Shown one piece after another: positions 30,216-39,783 of a stretch of 64,000 nt of DNA. The stretch lies in NCBI GenBank assembly GCA_905221605.1, contig CAJNDS010002234.1:272849-336848 (forward strand), given 5' to 3'. Under the pieces are notes generated by a model. It was not told the origin of the DNA, ran no database searches, and saw nothing but the letters and a program-made list of their open reading frames with translations. The translations under genes were made by a program, and so were the position numbers. Numbering within the stretch: position 1 is the stretch's first letter; every line of letters starts with the position of its first letter. This DNA comes from Symbiodinium natans. Its lineage: Eukaryota > Sar > Dinophyceae > Suessiales > Symbiodiniaceae.

Positions 30216-30464
30216 GTGCAGCATGATAGGGCTCACAGGGGTTATGAGGCAAGGCTGAACAGAACCAAGCTGAGTTCAGTAAGCTTCATCCCTCCGTTGC
30301 GCCGCGCGCCAGCTACCCTTTTCTGGAATTGCTTCAATCTGGAAGCTTGTATTCATGATGCACCGAGACGGTGCGTTGTGTTTTCCTTTGCACGCCTGTT
30401 TCCTACGCAATCGTCTTTGCGTCATTTGAAGTCGGTAACTTGCAGGCTGAAACGAGGCCCGTGA
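30216..30464 (+). CDS. 82-codon ORF, basic
   Basis: Contains AHRGYEARLNRTKLSSVSFI and RRCVVFSFARLFPTQSSLRH. It overlaps the ORF at 30371 in another frame, so only one of them, or exons of both, can be right. Confidence 0.35.
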   Translation: MQHDRAHRGYEARLNRTKLSSVSFIPPLRRAPATLFWNCFNLEACIHDAPRRCVVFSFARLFPTQSSLRHLKSVTCRLKRGP

Positions 30465-30822
30465 CAGTACACATGCCTTGCGGCACAGCGCTTGCGGCAC
30501 CTCGTTTAATCCGGAAAGCCAGGCTGAACAGGTTTTGCAAATTACCGTTTCTCGTTACTCATGGTATTCTCGTGTTTGGACGACAAGACACCACTGAAGC
30601 ATGACTACATTTCTTGCTCCAGGAGAGTTCAGGAGCAGCCTGGCTGTTCATTACCTCACGTTAGACCTGTCAAGTTTTGCCTTAAGAGTAGAGTGGAACG
30701 GGGGGTTGATCAACTGCAAAGGATGTTTGTTGACGCATGGATTGATGCTTGATCGTGGCCGATCGTATTTCGCAGATGCTCATTTGGAGCAAGACCGGCA
30801 ATCAACCCCCCAAATGTCTTGA
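30371..30822 (+). CDS. Two adjoining ORFs, one gene or two exons
   Basis: 30371-30604 encodes FASFEVGNLQAETRPVTVHM, PCGTALAAPRLIRKARLNRF and CKLPFLVTHGILVFGRQD. 30601-30822 starts ATGAC overlapping the previous stop and encodes TTFLAPGEFRSSLAVHYLTL, DLSSFALRVEWNGGLINCKG. A small intron near the overlap would join them. The sequence is repeat-free. Confidence 0.45.
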
Positions 30823-31155
30823 GCTAAAGTAGGATGGAATCGTGTTCCAAGCGGTGGTTGGTTGAAGTGATGCGACGCTAAGCTCCCTCCATGCGGATCC
30901 TGAAGCAGCATCGCTGGGAAGCTGTCAACTCCGTCTGACTCAGCCAACTGCTTGCGTTCCGAGACTTGAGGGCCTTCATGATGCGAGAAGGCAGCAAGGC
31001 ATGCCGTCCTAGCACATTCTCTTGGCCCTGACGGGGAGTTGTTCCAAACTAGCGTTTCTAGAATCCTATGAATCGCAAGCAGAGATCCCTGGTATGACAA
31101 TCTTATCGACCCGATAGACCTCCTGGAGCCGGTGGGTTGCTTTGGTTGTTCGTGG

Positions 31156-31252
31156 CCTCAGCCCACAAAAGCCACAGATGCTATCTCGAGCTGACGTGGT
31201 GCGATTTCAAAAGCTGTACAGATGCGAAGCCAAGAAGCGCCTGAAAAACTAA
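31156..31252 (+). CDS. C-terminal exon, basic helical protein
   Basis: The frame encodes SPQKPQMLSRADVVRFQKLY, RCEAKKRLKN and TAA. The next probable gene begins 290 bp downstream on the same strand, with AT repeat between. Confidence 0.5.
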
Positions 31253-31540
31253 GAGCATCTGGCAGATGAGATGCTGCATTGCGGGCTGCTCCCCGCATGA
31301 CGGTGTATTCTTTATGATGATATTTATGTATATATATATATATGTACATAATGTAGATATTCCTTGTGGATGTAACAAACTATCTCAAAGCTCTTGAGCC
31401 CTTGCCAGCGCCCTCTTGCGGCATCCCTCGCCAGAGGCCTTTCAGGAGGCAACGAATCATTCACCTACGTTACGAAGCTCTGCAGATGCATTGTAGATGC
31501 ATGCACTGCATTGCACCACTTTTTTAAGGGCGCCGCAGCC

Positions 31541-31802
31541 ATGGCGATGAGCCGAAGCAAAAGCCGAGAAGAGCGCTTAGGCAATGACACGGCATACGCG
31601 TCGGTGGAGCCCGACGATGGAGCTCTTCGTCAGCTGCTCAACGCTGTTCGTTGCCGAGTTCTGTTGCCTCGGAACAAAATGGGTGTTAGGGTGAACAGGG
31701 CTTGGGTTCAGAGGTTTTAGGCGGTTCAGGACGTAGCGAACTTGCAAGCAGAACCAACCTGGCCCAGTTCATTCATGCTTTTAAGTTCAGCAAGCGAAGT
31801 CG
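31541..31802 (+). CDS. Gene start: Ser/Arg-rich N-terminus and second exon
   Basis: ATG-initiated MAMSRSKSREERLGNDTAYA, SVEPDDGALRQLLNAVRCRV. The frame is open upstream but only from here is it protein-like. After G-rich repeat a second segment (RTNLAQFIHAFKFSKRS, 31757-31802) follows TTGCAAG and ends near a long poly-G run. Confidence 0.55.
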
Positions 31803-32287
31803 AGGCTTTAGGGGGGGGGGGGGGGGGCTCCTCATTCTGAGCACATACCTGGTTTGGCCACGATCTCCCTGCAGCCCCCAAGTAACCCCCGCAGAACCCC
31901 TAGGGCCTACCAGGGTAATGCAGGCACAAGAACATTGCCAGTCAGATTAGTTGAAGATCCTTGTAGCAAATATGAAGCCCCTCAGCCGCTCAGCCCCTTG
32001 TCAAACCCTATAAGGAGACGACATTCCTGCTAAGGCCACTATGTATGGAACATAATGCATATATAATGTATCTGTATATGTATATATGCATACATACTAC
32101 ATATATATATATATATTATAGCACATTCAAATTACTTCGAACAAACGCAATAATCTAGCAATACTACACTTAATCACGATGAACCTGGGTTGTATGCATG
32201 TGTTACAACGCAACGACGATTACAAAACGGGGAAACTCATTTTCCCTCATTGTTTCGTTGCCTTGCAATAGGGAGAGGATCCCTGAA

Positions 32288-32536
32288 AACCCTAAACCCT
32301 AAACCCTAAACCCTAAACCCTAAACCCTAAACCGTGGCTCTGCCTTTCTTGCACCTCAAGCTCTGTGGGGCGCGGTCTGAAATTCCACAGACCGCGGTGC
32401 CGGCTCGGAGCTCGGTCCTTCGCGGTTTCGTGCTTAGGGGTTTTAGGGTTTTAGGGTTTAGGGTTCAGGGTTTAGGTTTAGGGTTTAGGGTTTAGGGTTG
32501 TAGGGTTTTAGGGTTTAGGGTTTAGGGTTTAGGGCT
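32288..32536. repeat. Opposed telomere-like arrays
   Basis: Seven CCCTAAA units (32288-32333), about 100 bp of unique sequence with the hairpin GCGGTCTG...CAGACCGC, then about 13 TTTAGGG units (32438-32536). The unique core has a weak open frame (ALPFLHLKLCGARSEIPQTA). The 31830-32280 stretch is AT-rich with no gene. Confidence 0.85.
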
Positions 32537-32575
32537 GGGCTGTTGACCCAATACCAATGTGGGCATTCTTTGCAG

Positions 32576-32740
32576 GCTTTTTCCTGTGTGTGAGAGGAGG
32601 CAGTCGAGTTGGCAGCATGCGTTGTATGGATGCTTGCTGAGGACATCGGCGCCACATCCGTAAGAAAGTCTGGAGCAGGAGGGCTTGGCCAAGTTGACGC
32701 ATGCCCATGACAAAGGGGTGACAGAGCCGGACTGCATGTA
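32576..32740 (+). pseudogene. PPR-like fragment with in-frame stop
   Basis: LFPVCERRQSSWQHALYGCL, LRTSAPHP then TAA, and in the same frame ESLEQEGLAKLTHAHDKGVT, EPDCM and TAG. The first part resembles the ACEKGxQWQxAL...LRT core of pentatricopeptide repeats. The stop makes a decayed copy likely. An antisense 101-codon frame is open as well. Confidence 0.4.
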
Positions 32741-33030
32741 GAAAGGGCTGGCCATGTATCCCCACTTCTGCAGGATTTTGGAGTGGACCCCTTAACCCTA
32801 AACCCCTCAATCCGACCCCGAAAGCCTTTTGCAAGAGGCTGAAGAAACCCCTTGGTGTACGTTGTTCTGCGTACTCCGAAACTACTTGTTGTTTGCAGCT
32901 TAGAGCTTTGGTATGTTTAGGGTTGAGTGCTGTCTAAACCCTACAATACGCCATTACAAAGCCCAGATAAGCAATCACTGAATGAAACCCGTAAACCCCT
33001 CTGAGCCCTGCAGACGAAACTTGTAGCCAC

Positions 33031-33105
33031 ATGGATGTCAGTGAGCCGCCGACCTCCTGGAAAGCATGGAAGCCCGAGACATTTCAGAATGCCTGCCGCG
33101 CCTAG
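33031..33105 (+). CDS. Short ATG ORF or exon
   Basis: MDVSEPPTSWKAWKPETFQN, ACRA then TAG. Trp-rich and free of repeats; may be a first exon with its donor before the stop. Confidence 0.4.
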   Translation: MDVSEPPTSWKAWKPETFQNACRA

Positions 33106-33313
33106 AACCCCGAGAAATGCTGAGTAGAAGCCCCAGAAGCCAAAACCCAGCCCGCATCATGCCATGCATCCACGAAGGGACCCCCTCAACCCCAAACCCA
33201 AAACCCTAGACCCCAAACCCTAAACCCTAAACCCTAGACCCTAAACCCTAAACCCTAAACCCCTAAACCCCTAAACCCCTAAACCCCTACACCCCTACAC
33301 CCTAAACCTTGAG

Positions 33314-33406
33314 CTGCCAGGCTCTCCGGATTCCTTCCCAATGCTGGATCTCGATGAAATTACAGAGGACGCCTTGCTTTGGCACTCCAGACTTCTGCCT
33401 TCAGGG
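33314..33406 (+). CDS. Exon, acidic
   Basis: After CCTTGAG the frame encodes LPGSPDSFPMLDLDEITEDA, LLWHSRLLPSG. CCCTAAA units (33180-33305) precede it and G-rich degenerate repeat follows to 33605. Confidence 0.55.
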
Positions 33407-33731
33407 GCCGTGGGGTTTTCCTGGGGAGGGGAAGATTGCGGGTGAATGACCTTAGGGTCTACAAGGTTACGGATTTAGGGTTTCAGGATTGGAGGGTGCT
33501 CTTGGGTTTCAGGGGTCCAGGGTTTGGGGATGAACTCGGATTCGAGGCTTCCCGCCTAGAAAGAATTTTGGGGCTAAGAGGCTTTGGGGATCTGCAGGTT
33601 TAGGGTTTGCAGATTGCCTGACGGGTTTCTATCAGCGTTCCCGAACAGAAATCCAGCGTCTAGGGATGAAGGTTGATTCAGGCTTGTAGGATGTGAGTTG
33701 TTGATTAGAGAGGGGCATTGTCAAAGTTCAG

Positions 33732-33794
33732 GATTTCTTGAGGACGTTTGAGGAATTGTGGTGCAAGACACCTCTTCGTGAGCGAAGCAGTCAG
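33732..33794 (+). CDS. Exon, unknown protein
   Basis: Acceptor AAGTTCAG, then 21 codons DFLRTFEELWCKTPLRERSS,Q, then GGATTTG (possible GA donor one base on). Confidence 0.55.
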
Positions 33795-33882
33795 GGATTT
33801 GTGTAAACCATGCGAGTCCTGGAGATATTCTGAGTAGGCTCTGGGCCCTAAGTAAGCCCTCTAAACTCTCCAGCCCATCGCC

Positions 33883-34257
33883 ATGCAGGACATAGGGCTT
33901 GGACGCTTTCAACTACTGCTGCTTGCCTTGAATCCTTCCCCGCAGACTCCTGCTGGTTTCGTCCAGCGTTTGTTGCGAGTGGCAGTCGCCCTCGGCAAAT
34001 GGCCATTTGCAGGGGTTCGATTCAGCCCAGTTTGCCCAAAAGTTCTGCCTTGAAACTCAGGCAGCAGCTTCTAGTCAGTGGTGTGAGGCTGCCCAGCACT
34101 CGGAGTACATAGCTGCCATCGAAGCTCTTCAGCCATGCTCGCTCGGGCTTCTGTCCTTTCCTGCTGATGCTGAGGGCTGATGGTGCGGAAATCCTCATCT
34201 CTTCGGCCGTTCTTTCCATTCTTCAGCAGGACGAAGTGAAAGACCTCTTGATTTCGT
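33883..34257 (+). CDS. Run of exons, likely one gene with 33314 and 33732
   Basis: 33883-34053 starts ATG and encodes MQDIGLGRFQLLLLALNPSP, QTPAGFVQRLLRVAVALGKW. 34061-34180 (acceptor AAACTCAG) encodes AAASSQWCEAAQHSEYIAAI, EALQPCSLGLLSFPADAEG. 34227-34257 (acceptor TTCTTCAG, donor GTAAGC) encodes QDEVKDLLIS or, by phase 1, GRSERPLDF. The junctions are not all fixed. Confidence 0.5.
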
Positions 34258-34479
34258 GTAAGCGCAGAAGGAGTTAGTAGCGACAGCAGTTTCTCAATGC
34301 TTTGGGCTAATTGGCTAATTGGTTCGCCTGGCAGTTAGATACTGTGTGCAGTAGCCGGCCTGCAGAAGCGCCTATTTAATTGCCAGTCTTGCCCCCTCAT
34401 ATTCCATCTACAGTCAGAATCAACACTACCCCAAGTACCCTAAACCCTAGACCCTAGCCGCTAGATGCCAAACCCCGTA

Positions 34480-34584
34480 AAAACAAGCAAGGCCCCTATA
34501 TGGGTTTACGAGATAATAGTAGGTTGACCTTACAAAACGGACCCCAAGAATCGAAGGTACCCCTAATTTCGGAAACCCCCAACA
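34480..34584. mobile_element. Family 2 element, reverse orientation
   Basis: CCCCTAATTTCGGAAACCCC at its right end is the complement of the family 2 left end, and ATAATAGTAGGTTGACC is the centre. It follows CCCTAGACCC units. Confidence 0.6.
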
Positions 34585-34804
34585 TCACCTCCTCTGGACA
34601 GACAGGAGTGGGAGCTGTCCCCAGGGCTGAAGGGCCGAGTTCCCAGCGAGTGTTGGGGTGTCCGAGAGTCTTGGAGGATTGATCAATGTGCCCGCTTTTC
34701 CTGGATGGTCACTTCTCTAAATAACTTGGGGCCGGAAAAAAAAGCAATGCTGAGGACTGACCATATATAGGGGCACTACTGGATGCATGTATTCTTGAAC
34801 CCAG

Positions 34805-34945
34805 GTCATCACTGGCAAGTCGTTCATGTTTCCTCGTGTTTACGTGCATCCGGTTGCTGTAGCTCTCAACCCCAAACCCTCGGCAGGCTGCATGATGTCG
34901 ATCATTTTCATCGGCGTGTTCTTTGGCAACCTAGTTGCGGGCTGA
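34805..34945 (+). CDS. Membrane-protein exon(s)
   Basis: After AACCCAG the frame encodes VITGKSFMFPRVYVHPVAVA and, after CCCCAAACCCTCGGCAG, GCMMSIIFIGVFFGNLVAG and TGA. The frame is open throughout, but the telomere-like middle may be a short intron. One transmembrane helix is likely. Confidence 0.5.
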   Translation, partial: VITGKSFMFPRVYVHPVAVALNPKPSAGCMMSIIFIGVFFGNLVAG

Positions 34946-35088
34946 GGGGAATCCTCGGGCAAGATGATTCGAGAGTTCTGTGCTTCTCCAGAATAATCGT
35001 TTCGAGTAGTTTACATCATATTCTGTACTGCAGTAAGTGTGTTGATGAGTTGTAGAGTCGAAAAGTTTGATCGAGCACACCTGCCGAG

Positions 35089-35187
35089 ATGGGTGGGCCA
35101 GCCGCCGATGCCTACGGCCGACGGCTCGCAGTACTTTTGGCCTACGTGCGTGGCCCAGTCTCCGAAGTCGCACCCGCAGTAGTGTAG
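35089..35187 (+). CDS. Exon-like ORF, frame uncertain
   Basis: ATG-initiated MGGPAADAYGRRLAVLLAYV, RGPVSEVAPAVV then TAG. A second + frame and a 103-codon minus frame (YCGCDFGDWATHVGQKYCEP) are equally protein-like. Confidence 0.3.
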   Translation: MGGPAADAYGRRLAVLLAYVRGPVSEVAPAVV

Positions 35188-35220
35188 CGAGTATTTCGCC
35201 GGCGCCAAGCGTGCAGAACC

Positions 35221-35598
35221 TTGGAGCTGCTCCGCACCCCCGCCCTCGGCGAAACTATGCGAGGGAGCACCAGGCAGGCCATAGCAAGTCAGCAGCAGCG
35301 ACTGGGAGTTTATATCAAGCACAATGACAACCCCCTCGGCTCACTTTGGAAAACCCTTGTACTCGGGACTCCCAGCAAACTGATGCGTGGGAAGGTGTCC
35401 CACGCAGAGAGGCCCGCAACGGCCTCCACAACCACCCTCAACGACCCTAGCCCATCTCCACACGATCTTCATAAGATTTATAGGTTTCTTATGATGATGT
35501 TTAGTTTTCTCTTTGTGAATATTCTTATCATGATGGTCTGGCAGCTGCCGAATGAGCAAAGCCGCCTCTCTTTCGTGGCAAGTGATTGCCGAAGTTAG
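35221..35598 (+). CDS. 125-codon ORF with C-terminal membrane helix
   Basis: The frame follows GCGTGCAG and encodes LELLRTPALGETMRGSTRQA, DNPLGSLWKTLVLGTPSKLM, a Ser/Thr/Pro linker, then the helix FLMMMFSFLFVNILIMMVW, and ends LSFVASDCRS-TAG. It is one of the longest uninterrupted frames here. CCCTAAA-type repeat begins 80 bp after the stop. Confidence 0.55.
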   Translation: MELLRTPALGETMRGSTRQAIASQQQRLGVYIKHNDNPLGSLWKTLVLGTPSKLMRGKVSHAERPATASTTTLNDPSPSPHDLHKIYRFLMMMFSFLFVNILIMMVWQLPNEQSRLSFVASDCRS

Positions 35599-35659
35599 GT
35601 GTCCCCTTTCACGCCTTTGGAAATGGCATGCTTTTGGCAAGCCCGACAACCACTCTGGC

Positions 35660-36130
35660 TAGACCCTAATTAAACCCCTAACCCTAAACCCCTAACCCTC
35701 AACCCTAAAGCCCTAACCCTCAACCCTTAACCCCTAACCCTAAACCCCTAACCCTCAACCCTAAACCCCTAACCCTCAACCCGAAATTCAAACCACCAAC
35801 CCTAAACCCCTAACCCTCGACCATAAACCCCTAACCCTAAACCCCTAACCCTCAACCCTAAACCCCTAACCCTAAATCCCTAAACCCCCAAACCCCTCCG
35901 AGAAGCCGAGTTTGGCTTGGTTGTCTGCGGCCTTTGCTCGGCCATCAGCGTTGGGTGGCGGCCCTAGCTCTGCCCCGAAAAGACGGCGTTCGTGTTGCAG
36001 TTTAGGGTTTGAGGTTTAGGGTTGAGGTTTAGGGTTCAGGGTTTGGGGTTCAGGGTTTGGGGTTTGGGGCTTGGGGTTTGGGGTTTAATTAGGGTTTGGG
36101 GTTTAGGGTTTAAGGTTCAGGGTTTAGGGC
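35660..36130. repeat. Long mixed telomere-like region with strand switch
   Basis: CCCTAAACCCCTAACCCTCA units fill 35660-35900. After about 100 bp of unique sequence, TTTAGGG/TTTGGGG units fill 36000-36130. Confidence 0.9.
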
Positions 36131-36226
36131 CCAGATTCAACGGATAGGTATGAGTTGAGTATGCCAGGGACCACATTCGGGTGCATGAAGGCGCCGGGGG
36201 GGTTTCATGGCACTCTTCTTGTGCAG

Positions 36227-36305
36227 CTCAGGCCAATGTCCATGCTCGTAGCGCGCTTCTTCTTCGGGTCGTCAGCTCAGATGGGCAGCAGCGGCAGTTG
36301 CAGAA
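36227..36305 (+). CDS. Exon-like island, two frames
   Basis: After TTGTGCAG, either LRPMSMLVARFFFGSSAQMG or QANVHARSALLLRVVSSDGQ is encoded. TTTAGGG units follow at once. Confidence 0.4.
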
Positions 36306-36369
36306 GGCTTAGGGGTTTAGGGTTTAGGGTTTAGGGTTTAGGGTTTAGGCTTTGATTAATTGAATCATC

Positions 36370-36500
36370 GAGCTTCGGTTGGTGGTGTGTTGGTGCTCCG
36401 TGTTCACGGTATTACATTCCTTCGTCACAAGACGCAAAACCTACTTCTCCCTGACACCAAAGTAGCTGTGAAGGCCTGCCTGAACTGCAACCGCAAAACC
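36370..36500 (+). CDS. Exon, unknown protein
   Basis: The frame encodes SVGGVLVLRVHGITFLRHKT, QNLLLPDTKVAVKACLNCNR. It sits between TTTAGGG units (36308-36350) and CCCTAAA units (36505-36680). Confidence 0.5.
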
Positions 36501-36689
36501 CGCACCCTAAACCCTAAACTTGCAACCCCCAAACCCCCTAAACCCCCGAAGCCGCTACACCCCCTAAACCCCCAAAGCCCCTAAACCCCCAAACCCCTAA
36601 ACCCCCTAAAGCCCAAACGCCTAAGCCCCCCCCTCCCCCCCCCTGAACCCCGAAACCCCCTACACCCCTAAGCCCTTAAACCCATCAAC

Positions 36690-36755
36690 TCACCGCGAGG
36701 CTCTTCTACGGCTTCGGGATGGGCCCCTCCCTGACCTTGCAGGTCCCCGTGGCAG
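36690..36755 (+). CDS. Exon-like island
   Basis: The frame encodes QLTARLFYGFGMGPSLTLQV between C-rich and G-rich repeat tracts. A short terminal stretch GVAKDEVPFA with TAG occurs at 36916-36949 after TTTCCAG. Confidence 0.4.
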
Positions 36756-37065
36756 AGTTGAGGGGTTTGGGGTTTAGGGTTTAGGGGTTCAGGGGTTCAG
36801 GGGTTCAGGGGCTCAGGGGCTCAGGGGCTCAGGGGTTCAGGGTTTAGGATTTGGGGTTTCGGAGTTTTCAACGTGGGGTTTCTGGATAGGGGTTGAACTA
36901 AAAACCTTTCCAGGGTGTGGCTAAGGACGAGGTGCCATTTGCATAGAGAACGCCCCAAAGCCCTAGAACCTCGAAACCTTAAGCCCGAAAACCCTAGCAC
37001 CCCGAAAACCCCCGAAACACTCCTAATAACCCTAAACCCTAAACCCCTAAACCCTAACACTCCCA

Positions 37066-37145
37066 TCCCAAATCTTGGCCTTCCTGGAGTTCTGCGTGGC
37101 GGAAGCGCCCCTCACACCACAGCGAAGCAAAACTGGTGGTCTCTA
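37066..37145 (+). CDS. Exon-like island
   Basis: The frame encodes LAFLEFCVAEAPLTPQRSKT, GGLYC. It is bounded by CCCTAAA units before and 13 TTTAGGG units after (37148-37240). Confidence 0.45.
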
Positions 37146-37147
37146 TT

Positions 37148-37240
37148 GTAGGGTTTAGGGTTTAGGGTTTAGGGTTTAGGGTTTAGGGTTTAGGGTTTAG
37201 GGTTTAGGGTTTAGGGTTTAGGGTTTAGGGTTTAGGGTTA
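37148..37240. repeat. Telomere-like tract, 13 TTTAGGG units
   Basis: A clean array with almost no variant units. Confidence 0.95.
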
Positions 37241-37522
37241 GCATTCTCATTCAATTTCCGGCTCCTTGTATAGTTCAGGGCAAGGCTGAAGGTCCATAAC
37301 TTTCATCTCTCTTGATTTTCACACATCCTGAATCCTTATAGCTGAGGGCACCAACAATCAACAGGCGAGAATTCAGATCAGCTCCCCAAATCTGACTTTG
37401 GCGTTCGGAGGGCGTTGCAAGAGGCATCTATCAGCATGGGCATGCATTGTGAACAAGAGTCGGGTCTCCTATACTAAACCCTAAACCCTAAACCTCATCG
37501 CCCCTTTCAAGCCTTCAACGAG

Positions 37523-37577
37523 GTTGAAATTTGTCCAAAAGCCTGGCGAGGGCACATGGTCAACGCCGGCTCCTCAG
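37523..37577 (+). CDS. Exon, unknown protein
   Basis: After TCAACGAG the frame encodes VEICPKAWRGHMVNAGSS, followed within 15 bp by a family 2 element. Confidence 0.45.
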
Positions 37578-37587
37578 GGAATCTATA

Positions 37588-37730
37588 GTTGGGGGTTTCC
37601 GAAACAGGGGTACCCTTTTGGGTTTAGGGTTCAGGGTTTAGGGTTATCTATTTTTGGGGGTTCCAAGAATAAGGACTATACGATTTTTGGGGTATATTAA
37701 GGGTACCCCAATTTCTGGGAATACCCATAT
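37588..37730. mobile_element. Family 2 element with telomeric insert
   Basis: GTTGGGGGTTTCCGAAACAG and the right part GGGTACCCCAATTTCTGGGA belong to the family. GGGTTTAGGGTTCAGGGTTT at 37620-37645 interrupts it after GGTACCCTTTT. Confidence 0.6.
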
Positions 37731-37950
37731 TGATTGGGGGCAGGTTGGCTTTGACACGATCAACCCGCGCTGAGGTGAACAACTTTTTCTTCACCCTAGG
37801 TGAGGTCTACGCTGCCAGGCCCCTACTCTGAGGGAAGGTGCGTGGGCCCTTAATACGGTTTCTCACCACCTGGTTTATGCAAGGGGCACCCTTTCTAAGG
37901 GCCCTAATATGAAGGGACCATGTACTTACATGTTGCATGACTGCCTGCAG

Positions 37951-38079
37951 CGGCATCCGCATCATGATCCCATGCTCCCCTCAGTCAAGGCATACTCCTC
38001 CAAAGAACCCCCTAAGTTCGGCCTTTCTTTGGCCGCACGTAGAATTTTCGGCTTGGTGGTTGTTAAGGTGTTTTTTTAG
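37951..38079 (+). CDS. Terminal exon, unknown protein
   Basis: After GCCTGCAG the frame encodes RHPHHDPMLPSVKAYSSKEP, PKFGLSLAARRIFGLVVVKV, FF then TAG. A competing + frame is open. Confidence 0.45.
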   Translation, partial: RHPHHDPMLPSVKAYSSKEPPKFGLSLAARRIFGLVVVKVFF

Positions 38080-38168
38080 CTTTACAAAAGAAGCCCAAAA
38101 CCCTGAATTTCATTTGGTAGCTAAGGTGAGGGGGGGGGGGGGGGGGTAGTAATTGGCTCCCCTACTAG

Positions 38169-38280
38169 GCATGCTGAGAGCCACCGGATCGAGGCCTGGC
38201 TTCTCTGGGCCTTCTTGAAAGACCTGAAGCAGACCAGCGATGAGGAGTGGGCTGTTGGCAATCCACGGGGAAGAGCTGGA
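38169..38280 (+). CDS. Exon, unknown helical protein
   Basis: After CTACTAG the frame encodes HAESHRIEAWLLWAFLKDLK, QTSDEEWAVGNPRGRAG. The composition (three Trp, amphipathic charge) is very protein-like. GC donors lie near the end. Confidence 0.6.
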
Positions 38281-38481
38281 CTGAATGCCAGACACCCCCT
38301 CCGCCCTGCCCCCCTCCTCCCCACATCCCGAAACTAGTTTTTTTTGAACAACACCCCGTTTCCCGTCTGCCTTCTTGCCCAGGCCCAAGAAGCCCGAAAC
38401 CCTATGTGAGAGCAACCCCAGTTTCCCTTTCTATCTTCTTATGAATCCTCGACAGTCCGGGGTTCCCGACGCTGGTTGCAG

Positions 38482-38560
38482 CTCTTCGTAGTGGATTTAC
38501 CTGTGGTGTTAATTGCGCTTTGGGGGATTGGACATTTTAGAGAGTTTAGGACCTCAAAGC
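38482..38560 (+). CDS. Exon-like island, hydrophobic
   Basis: After GGTTGCAG the frame encodes LFVVDLPVVLIALWGIGHFR, EFRTSK. The following 38580-38880 stretch contains local direct repeats. Confidence 0.4.
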
Positions 38561-38669
38561 CAATATTAATTGCTTGTAACAGGGCCGCGGCCCACACACG
38601 CGACATGCCCCGTTACAGAGGGTATGTATCAATGGCCGGGGTTTTGCGACAGACCTGTTTGTTGTTGTC

Positions 38670-38870
38670 TGCAGGTTCCAAGTCTTGCTTATCGGGGGGT
38701 AAGTGTTCGTTCAAGAAGCAAATATATAATATATGTATCCCTGAATTTGAAACCCCTTAAACTCTTAAAGGCTGAGTATGTGGAGAGGTTCCAAGTCTTG
38801 CTTATCGGGGGGTAAGTGTTCGTAAATTTCAAGAAGCTGTGAGGGTTCCAGGTCTTGCTTGTCGCGGCCA
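38670..38870. repeat. Local direct repeats
   Basis: GGTTCCAAGTCTTGCTTATC with GGGGGGTAAGTGTTCG occurs at 38673 and 38788 and in degraded form at 38845. CGCGACAT-CCCGTTAC occurs at 38599 and 38982, and GAGGTCTGTAACA twice near 39180-39210. Confidence 0.7.
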
Positions 38871-39297
38871 ACCCCACTCAGTCCTCAACCAGGGGGGGGG
38901 GGGGCTCTCTAGGCTTTAGGCAAAACACCCAAGAAGCCTGAAACCCGAAATTCCCGAAAATCTGTGTTCATGCCTCCCGGCGCGCGACATACCCCGTTAC
39001 AAGTGCGTTACATACCCGCGACAGACCAAACACAGTCCATTGCCACATTTGCGTAAGCAACGTGCGCCCCATATAGGCGCATTATCGTCCGACCCCAATG
39101 CGCCCTGAGACCCGTTTTTAGTGCATGTATATGTATAAAGTAATATAATATACATGATACGAACGTGCGCGCGACAGAGGTCTGTAACAAGCCGGGCGTT
39201 ACAGAGGTCTGTAACAGGTGGGCGCGGGCGCGGGCCGCGACAACCGGGGGTTTAGGCACACAGCCATATCTACATTTCAATATGCTGAATACATTTT

Positions 39298-39783
39298 ATG
39301 CACCGTCCGGAGGAAAGCTGGCGCTACGTCACGGCACTGGCCGTCAGTGTCGGCCTTAGGCCTCAGGCGCAAGCCAGCGTGGACGCAGTTCTCATATCCG
39401 AGTTTAGCCCACCAGCTTCAAAAACCAAGATTCAAGTCCCCCCCCCCCCCCCCGCCCCCTCCAAAAAAAACAGAAGTGTTGCTCACAATCGTGGGCGAAA
39501 CTTAAGCTACACGGAATGTGGGCGGTGGTCCGTGCTGATGCTCCTTGTGAATGTTTTGGCGGTGGCGCCTTCGCATCAGGAGATTCGCCTGTGCGTAAGG
39601 GGGGTCTCGTGTCATTCAACTAGGACCCAGAGTAGGCCCTTATTCCCTTTTTGCGTTTATATAGGTTCCCGTATAAGCCCCTTGAAACCAGAACGGGCCT
39701 GGATTTATTCCTGGTTACTCTTGGGTCTAGTCAAAGCATCAAAACAGCCTCAAGAATCACAACGGATGGTCGAAGTTATATAA
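39298..39783 (+). CDS. 161-codon ORF, possible membrane protein
   Basis: ATG-initiated MHRPEESWRYVTALAVSVGL, RPQAQASVDAVLISEFSPPA; a poly-C tract then encodes a Pro run; then YTECGRWSVLMLLVNVLAVA, PSHQEIRLCVRG. The poly-C part may be an intron acceptor tract. The tail overlaps the ORF at 39651. Confidence 0.45.
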   Translation: MHRPEESWRYVTALAVSVGLRPQAQASVDAVLISEFSPPASKTKIQVPPPPPAPSKKNRSVAHNRGRNLSYTECGRWSVLMLLVNVLAVAPSHQEIRLCVRGVSCHSTRTQSRPLFPFCVYIGSRISPLKPERAWIYSWLLLGLVKASKQPQESQRMVEVI

